Shown here in pieces: positions 59,313 to 64,000 of a stretch of DNA of 64,000 nt. Source of the stretch: Sphaerisporangium sp. TRM90804 (lineage in GTDB: Bacteria; Actinomycetota; Actinomycetes; Streptosporangiales; Streptosporangiaceae); the NCBI RefSeq assembly GCF_029846175.1, contig NZ_JARWAC010000002.1, positions 248,001-312,000 on the forward strand. Reading direction: 5' to 3'. The position numbers and the translations under genes are program-made. Positions within the stretch are counted from its first letter, which is position 1, and the number at the start of each line of letters is the position of its first letter. Below the pieces are notes generated by a model. It was not told the origin of the DNA. It saw only the letters and a list, made by a program, of their open reading frames with translations, and ran no database searches.

Positions 59313-60145
59313 GCGCGGGTTACGCGCCGGGACGCACGCTGCCGCTGCGGGTGGAGTTCGTGCGGCAGTTCAGGCGCCGCCGCACGCTGACGATGTTCGG
59401 CCTGCTGCTGGCGCTGCCGTGGATCCTGGTGGTGGCGTTCACGCTCGGCCCCGAGCCCGCCCAGCAGAGCTCCCTGCGCCTGTCGGACCTCGCGACGCAG
59501 GGCGGGCTCAACTTCGCGGCGTTCACGCTGTCGGTGTCGGCGACGCTGCTGCTGGTGGTCGCCGTCGCGCTGTTCTGCGGGGACACCGTGGCGAGCGAGG
59601 CGAGCTGGTCGTCGCTGCGCTACCTGCTGGCGGCGCCGGTGCCGCGTGACCGGCTGCTGCGCCAGAAGCTGGTGGTCGCCCTCGGCTTCTCCGCCGCGGC
59701 GGTGGTGTCGGTGCCGGTCATGGCGCTGCTGGCGGGCACGCTCGCCTTCGGCTGGAACGACATCCGCCTGCCGGGCACCGGCGAGGTCATCGCGGCCGCC
59801 TCGGTGCTGCCGCGGTTCGGCATCGTGGTCGGGTACGCGCTGGTCAGTCAGCTCGTCGTGGCCGCGCTGGCGTTCCTGCTGTCGGTGAGCACCGACTCGC
59901 CGCTCGGCGCCGTGGGCGGGGCGGTCGGGCTGGTGATCGTGAGCAGCATCATGCAGGCGGTGGAGGCGCTGGGCGTGGTCCGGGAGTTCCTGCCGACCTT
60001 CTGGAGCACCGCCTGGCTGGACGCTCTGGCGCCCGAGCTCGACTGGAGCGGCATGACCAAGGGCGCGGCCCTGTCGGTGACGTACGCCGCGATCCTGGTG
60101 GCGGTTGCCTTCCGCCGTTTCCGCCGCAAGGACATCGTGTCCTAG
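59309..60145 (+). CDS. ABC-2-type permease partner of the hydrolase-ATPase fusion
   Basis: 278 residues, six TM segments; LRVEFVRQFRRRRTLTMFGLLLALPWILVVAF opens the first and FCGDTVASEASWSSLRYLLAAPVPRDRLLRQKLVVAL is the typical ABC-2 signature (E-W-R-LPV-like) helix. ATG overlaps the fusion stop. With the ATPase moiety it forms a likely exporter or extrusion pump; the exported substrate might be processed by the hydrolase moiety outside. Confidence 0.9.
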   Translation: MSAGYAPGRTLPLRVEFVRQFRRRRTLTMFGLLLALPWILVVAFTLGPEPAQQSSLRLSDLATQGGLNFAAFTLSVSATLLLVVAVALFCGDTVASEASWSSLRYLLAAPVPRDRLLRQKLVVALGFSAAAVVSVPVMALLAGTLAFGWNDIRLPGTGEVIAAASVLPRFGIVVGYALVSQLVVAALAFLLSVSTDSPLGAVGGAVGLVIVSSIMQAVEALGVVREFLPTFWSTAWLDALAPELDWSGMTKGAALSVTYAAILVAVAFRRFRRKDIVS

Positions 60146-60184
60146 GGCCGCCGTGACGGGTGGGGCGAGGGATGTCTTCCGTGG

Positions 60185-60258
60185 TCGATATCCATTTCCG
60201 TCAACATCGGTACCCGTAGTCTGGAATGATCCTCTCGGTAAATCCTGTCGGATATCGA
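60185..60258. repeat. 9-bp inverted repeat TCGATATCC / GGATATCGA, 56 bp apart
   Basis: Perfect arms at 60185-60193 and 60250-60258 in an AT-richer stretch immediately upstream of the following membrane-protein gene. Candidate paired operator sites or structured leader. Confidence 0.45.
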
Positions 60259-60277
60259 GAATGACGGACAGTGACTG

Positions 60278-61588
60278 ATGCCCCCCATCGATCAGGTAAC
60301 GACGTTCGCCTCGGACAATCCGGTCGGCACGGCCATCATCTGCGTGTTCGCCCTGGCCGTTCTGGTGCTCGCCTATTTCGCCCTCCGCGCGGTCTACCGC
60401 GCGGCGGCTCACACCTACCGCCGGTTCGCCCACAACCGTCCGGCCGAGGACATCCTCACCATCGTCGCCGCCAGCATCGCCACCGGCGTCTCCGCCCAGG
60501 GCATGTGGCGGTTCTCCGGTGACGTGCTCGGCTTCGACGGGCCGCTGCGCATCCTGCTCTTCGCCTTCATCGAAGTGGCCGTGATCACCAGCGCCGTCCG
60601 GGCGCGGCGGAACATGCGGGAGAACTTCTCCGCGGGCATCGACGGCATGGCCGTCTGGGTGCTCACCGGCCTGTCGGCGGTGCTGTCGGCCCTGGACGCG
60701 CGCAGCCTCGCCGAGGCGATCTTCCGGCTGGCGGCGCCCCTGGTCGCCGCGTGGCTGTGGGAGCGCGGCATGGCCATCGAGCGGCACCGCATCACCGGAC
60801 GGTCGCGCATCAAGTGGCGGTTCACCCCCGAGCGCGCGATGGTGCGCCTCGGGCTCGCCGAGGTGAGCGACCGCACGGCCAGCGAGGTGGACGCCCACCG
60901 CAGGCTCACCCGCGTCGCCCTGGCGGCCAAGCGGGCCCGCGCGCTGCGCGAGGCCGGGGCCTCCGACCGCAAGATGCGCGCCGCGCTGACCAAGCTCGAC
61001 CGCGTGATGGACCAGGCGGTGGAGCACACCGGCCTGGCGATCGACCAGTCGCGTCAGGAGGCCCTGCTGTCGCAGATCGGCGCCCTGTACAACACCAGCG
61101 CGCTGATCGACCTGCGGCCCCCGGTGCCCTGGCAGCCGGAGGAGGAGCGCCCCGAGCGGGGCGGTCCGCACGCGCTGCCCGTCGCCGCCTCCCCGGTCGC
61201 CGCCCACCTGCGCGACGACGACGAGGAGGAGGCCGAGATGCTCGCCACGGCCCCGCCGGTCGTCGACACCGCCCAGCGGGCGGCCATGATGCGGGCCGCG
61301 CGGGCGTACTGGGACAAGCAGATCGAGCGCAGGTTCGTGCCGCGGGCCGCCGACATCGCCAGGGAGACCGGCCTGCCGCTGGTCACCGCCCGCGAGTACC
61401 GCGCGCTGTGGAAGCTGGAGCCCAAGGCGCACGCCCTGATCGAGGCGGCGTACAACGAGCACGGCATCGTCGACACCGGCACGTTCCCCGCCATCGTGGT
61501 CACGGAGGGGCCGGAGCAGCCGGACTCCGACGAGCCGCGCCGCGAGGGCCGCGTCCTGACGGTCAACGGCTCGGCGTCCGGAGCCTGA
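60278..61588 (+). CDS. Membrane protein with C-terminal HTH-like domain
   Basis: 436 residues. Four N-terminal TM segments (AIICVFALAVLVLAYFALRAV; ILTIVAASIATGVSAQGMW; ILLFAFIEVAVITSAVRAR; MAVWVLTGLSAVLSALDA and more) resemble the spread-protein/DUF2637 layout of actinomycete mobile elements, ending with APLVAAWLWERGM. A charged linker leads to FVPRAADIARETGLPLVTAREYRALWKLEPKAHALI near 340-385, which looks like a helix-turn-helix. I do not recognise a defined function; a membrane-anchored DNA-binding or transfer-associated role is a guess. No integrase or tra gene is nearby. A perfect terminator follows. Confidence 0.65.
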   Translation: MPPIDQVTTFASDNPVGTAIICVFALAVLVLAYFALRAVYRAAAHTYRRFAHNRPAEDILTIVAASIATGVSAQGMWRFSGDVLGFDGPLRILLFAFIEVAVITSAVRARRNMRENFSAGIDGMAVWVLTGLSAVLSALDARSLAEAIFRLAAPLVAAWLWERGMAIERHRITGRSRIKWRFTPERAMVRLGLAEVSDRTASEVDAHRRLTRVALAAKRARALREAGASDRKMRAALTKLDRVMDQAVEHTGLAIDQSRQEALLSQIGALYNTSALIDLRPPVPWQPEEERPERGGPHALPVAASPVAAHLRDDDEEEAEMLATAPPVVDTAQRAAMMRAARAYWDKQIERRFVPRAADIARETGLPLVTAREYRALWKLEPKAHALIEAAYNEHGIVDTGTFPAIVVTEGPEQPDSDEPRREGRVLTVNGSASGA

Positions 61589-61598
61589 AGCACGACGG

Positions 61599-61631
61599 AC
61601 GGCCCGGAGACCGCTGAGGTCTCCGGGCCGT
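61599..61631. terminator. Strong hairpin terminator
   Basis: Perfect 14-bp stem ACGGCCCGGAGACC / GGTCTCCGGGCCGT with a GCTGA loop, 10 bp after the membrane-protein stop and before the stop of the convergent 54-residue gene; bidirectional by position. Confidence 0.75.
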
Positions 61632-61687
61632 CGTCTTCACTCGACGGGCCCTTCCGGCCTGAGGCCGGGGGCCGTGGACGGGCGGGT

Positions 61688-61852
61688 TCAGTCCCAGTGC
61701 GGAGGGCGTTCCTCCAGCAGATGGGACACGTCGTCGGAGGGGCGCCACTCGCCCCAACCGGCGTCGGTGTCGTCGCTCGTCTGGTCGGGCAGCACCGGCG
61801 GCCCCTCTTCCGAGAGGTCCACCGGACGCAGGTCATCCGGGTGCACGGTCAC
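61688..61852 (-). CDS. Small acidic protein, 54 aa, function unknown
   Basis: GTG start at 61852; encodes VTVHPDDLRPVDLSEEGPPV and ends HLLEERPPHWD. No TM or signal. The tail DVSHLLEERPPHW resembles small conserved actinomycete proteins, with high codon bias consistent with a real gene. Divergent to the AfsR-like gene. Confidence 0.65.
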   Translation of the reverse strand: MTVHPDDLRPVDLSEEGPPVLPDQTSDDTDAGWGEWRPSDDVSHLLEERPPHWD

Positions 61853-62026
61853 GCCCCCAATGCTACGCGGCGCCGGCCCGCGTGCGATCGTCTGCCCGTC
61901 CGGCACCACTCGCCGACCGCCCGGAACCGCCCGTCCCGCGGGCATCGGGGCCGAGGACAGCCGGTGGCCGACGCGTATACGATGCGTGGGCATCAGCACG
62001 CCGGAACGACCAACGTGAGGCGGCCC

Positions 62027-64000
62027 ATGGCGACCCCGGCAGGATGGCGGAGAGAGGGCAACCTCCCCGCCGAGCTCACGAGCTTCGTCGGACGCGACCG
62101 CCTGCTGGCCACCATCAGGCAGCGTCTCCACGAGTCCCGCCTCGTCACGGTGACCGGCATCGGCGGGGTGGGCAAGTCGCGCACCGCGCTGCGCGTCGCG
62201 CACCAGGTCGCCGGGCAGTTCCCGCACGGCGTCTGGTACGCCGACCTGTCGCGCCTGCAGGATCCGACGATGCTCCAGCACACCGTCAACGCGGCGCTGG
62301 GCATCGCCGACCAGTCGGCCCGCCCGGAGGTCGAGACCCTCGTCGAGTGGCTGTCGCGCCGCGAGGTGCTGCTCGTTCTCGACTCCTGCGAGCACGTGGT
62401 GGACTCCTGTGCTCACCTGGTGGAGCACCTGCTGAGGGAGGTCCCGCAGGTGCGCGTCCTGGCGACCAGCAGGCAGTCGCTGGGCGTGCCGGGCGAGTAC
62501 TCCATCCCCGTCGCGCCGCTTCGGGTGCCGGGCGAGGACGCCGGCGAGAGCCCGTTCGTCAACGAGTCGGTGCAGCTGTTCACCGAGCGGGCCTCGGCGG
62601 TCGTGCCCGGCTTCGGCGTCGACGAGGAGAACATCGCGGCGGTGTCCGAGCTGTGCCGCCGGCTCGACGGCATCCCGCTGGCCATCGAGCTGGCGTCGGT
62701 GCGGCTGCGGGCCCTTTCCGTGCGGCAGATGCTCGCGCTGCTGGCCGACCGCTTCAGCCTGCTCGCCGGCGCGAGCCGCACGGCGCTGCCCCGGCACAAG
62801 ACGCTGCGCGCGGCCATCGGGTGGAGCCACGAGCTTTGCGAGCCGGCCGAGCGGCTGCTGTGGGCACGGCTGTCGATCTTCTCGGGCGACTTCGAGCTGG
62901 ACGCCGCCCGCTACGTCTGCGCGAGCGAGGACCTCCCGGCCGACAAGATCCTCGACGTCATCTCGGGCCTGGTCGAGAAGTCCATCCTGCTGAGCTCCAG
63001 CGAGCGCGCCGGGGCGCGGTACACCCTCATCGACACCCTGCGCCACTACGGCAAGGAGTGGCTCGACAAACTGGAGGAGACCGAGTGGGTGCGGCGCCGC
63101 CACCGCGACTACTACCTCCAGCTCGCCGAGCGGGGTGAGCACGCCTGGTCGGGGCCGCGCCAGGTCTACTGGTTCGGGCGCATGCGCCAGGAGCACGACA
63201 ACATCCGCGCCGCGCTCGACTACTGCCTGCACGACCCGGCGGAGGGGCGCACCGGCCTGGAGCTGCTGTCGTCCCTGTGGTTCATGTGGGTCGCGTGCGG
63301 GTTCGCCCGCGAGGGCCGCCTGTACCTGGAGCGCGCGCTGCACGCCTGCCCCGAGCCCAGCAAGGAACGCTGTAAGGCGCTGTGGGTGCTGGCCTACGTG
63401 CGCAACGCCCAGGGCGACACCGACGGCGCGCTGGAGGCGGCCGAGCAGTGCGCCACCGACGCCGTGCGGGTGGGCGACTCCATCGCGGTGATCCTGGCCA
63501 CCAAGATGCAGGGCAGCACGGCGTGGCTCCAGGGCGACCTGCACAAGGCGACGGCTCTGCTGGGCGTGGCGATCGAGTTCCACCGCAGCGGGCGCGAGCT
63601 GAACCCGGGCCTGCTGCCGGCGATCGTCGAGCTGGCCGTCGTGCTCACCCAGCAGAACGAGCTGGGTGAGGCCGAGTCGCTGCTGCGCGACTGCCGGCAG
63701 CTGTGCGCCGAGCGCGGCGAGCTGTGGCTGCGGTCGTACGCCGTCTGGGCGACGTCGGCGATCGAGCGGGTCACCGGGCGCACCGAGGACGCCGTGCGCA
63801 GCGCGCAGGAGTCGCTGCGCATCAAGCGGCACTTCCACGACGTGCTGGGCGCGGTGCTGGCGATGGAGACGCTCTCGCAGCTCGCCGTCGACCAGGGCGA
63901 CGGCGAGCGCGCCGCGCGCATCCTGGGCGCGGCGCAGACGAACTGGCACCTGTTCGGCATGCCGCAGTTCGGCTCCCCGTTCTTCAGCACCGAGCACGAG
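62027..64000 (+). CDS. AfsR/SARP-like NTPase regulator (3' end cut by window)
   Basis: 658 residues and still open at 64000. It starts NLPAELTSFVGRDRLLATIRQRL, the entry of NB-ARC/AfsR STAND ATPases; Walker A GIGGVGKS at 44-51, Walker B-like EVLLVLDSCEH near 112; LATSRQSLGVPGEYSIPVAPL and GLPLAIELASVRLRALSV-like GIPLAIELASVRLRALSV are STAND hallmarks, followed by a winged helix and TPR-type repeats from about 390 on. No N-terminal SARP DNA-binding domain exists; a C-terminal LuxR HTH may lie beyond the window. RBS GTGAGG, six bases before the ATG. Confidence 0.9.
   Translation, partial: MATPAGWRREGNLPAELTSFVGRDRLLATIRQRLHESRLVTVTGIGGVGKSRTALRVAHQVAGQFPHGVWYADLSRLQDPTMLQHTVNAALGIADQSARPEVETLVEWLSRREVLLVLDSCEHVVDSCAHLVEHLLREVPQVRVLATSRQSLGVPGEYSIPVAPLRVPGEDAGESPFVNESVQLFTERASAVVPGFGVDEENIAAVSELCRRLDGIPLAIELASVRLRALSVRQMLALLADRFSLLAGASRTALPRHKTLRAAIGWSHELCEPAERLLWARLSIFSGDFELDAARYVCASEDLPADKILDVISGLVEKSILLSSSERAGARYTLIDTLRHYGKEWLDKLEETEWVRRRHRDYYLQLAERGEHAWSGPRQVYWFGRMRQEHDNIRAALDYCLHDPAEGRTGLELLSSLWFMWVACGFAREGRLYLERALHACPEPSKERCKALWVLAYVRNAQGDTDGALEAAEQCATDAVRVGDSIAVILATKMQGSTAWLQGDLHKATALLGVAIEFHRSGRELNPGLLPAIVELAVVLTQQNELGEAESLLRDCRQLCAERGELWLRSYAVWATSAIERVTGRTEDAVRSAQESLRIKRHFHDVLGAVLAMETLSQLAVDQGDGERAARILGAAQTNWHLFGMPQFGSPFFSTEHE

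Noticed and set aside
56711-60145. 1144-codon plus-strand frame over the fusion gene
   Set aside because: Only the last part, from 59309, is the permease; the preceding text is low-complexity shadow of the fusion protein.
1-64000. CRISPR array, tRNA/rRNA genes, integrase or transposase
   Set aside because: Searched by eye on both strands; no repeat-spacer pattern, no cloverleaf-like sequence with CCA context and no transposase motif was found.

Overview
The window is very GC-rich, uses many GTG and TTG starts, and chains genes by ATGA/GTGA overlaps. It holds secondary-metabolism-style regulators, several ABC importers and secreted glycoside hydrolases. This points to the chromosome of a filamentous actinomycete, probably in or near Streptosporangiaceae/Thermomonosporaceae (inferred from style and gene content, not from a marker gene). 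No rRNA, tRNA, CRISPR array, intact IS element or phage module was seen.

Layout. 1-5.6 kb: a truncated Nif3-like metal protein, a Baeyer-Villiger-type flavin monooxygenase, then a coupled M19 dipeptidase / GNAT / N-succinylamino acid racemase set that looks like a D-amino-acid-peptide salvage pathway. 5.6-11.5 kb: a membrane protein, an acyl-CoA ligase, an unpartnered sensor kinase and a ThDP-dependent enzyme. 11.7-17.4 kb: a five-gene operon of the uncharacterised SCO2521-SCO2524 type, with a P-loop protein lacking the P-loop lysine and a membrane/coiled-coil last gene. 17.5-24.2 kb: a DAO-family oxidase, a Gfo/Idh/MocA dehydrogenase and a sugar ABC importer with a LacI-type operator. 24.5-31.9 kb: an ABC exporter pair, PadR/VOC, a PPOX protein, an imine-reductase-like enzyme with a divergent MerR regulator, and a NarL-type two-component system.

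32.0-41 kb: a MacB-like ABC exporter whose ATPase/permease junction has been tandemly triplicated into two coupled 27-codon mini-ORFs, followed by oxidoreductases, an orphan MazF-like toxin and a GlxA-type regulator. 39.2-51.8 kb: a plant-polysaccharide (xylan/arabinan-like) locus. It has GH43, GH5, an ABC importer, a LacI regulator, secreted GH30, a dehydrogenase, a DUF6807 protein and a cupin; three sites with a GAAA-N-TTTC core tie the regulator to its own gene, the importer and GH30. An MFS transporter and a degraded HTH gene lie at the borders.

53.1-64 kb: a 170-bp tandem repeat, CopC/CopD copper genes beside an unknown membrane protein, a single-chain fusion of an exported alpha/beta hydrolase with an ABC ATPase plus its permease, a membrane protein with an HTH-like tail, a 54-residue conserved-looking protein, and the start of an AfsR/SARP-like NTPase that runs off the window.
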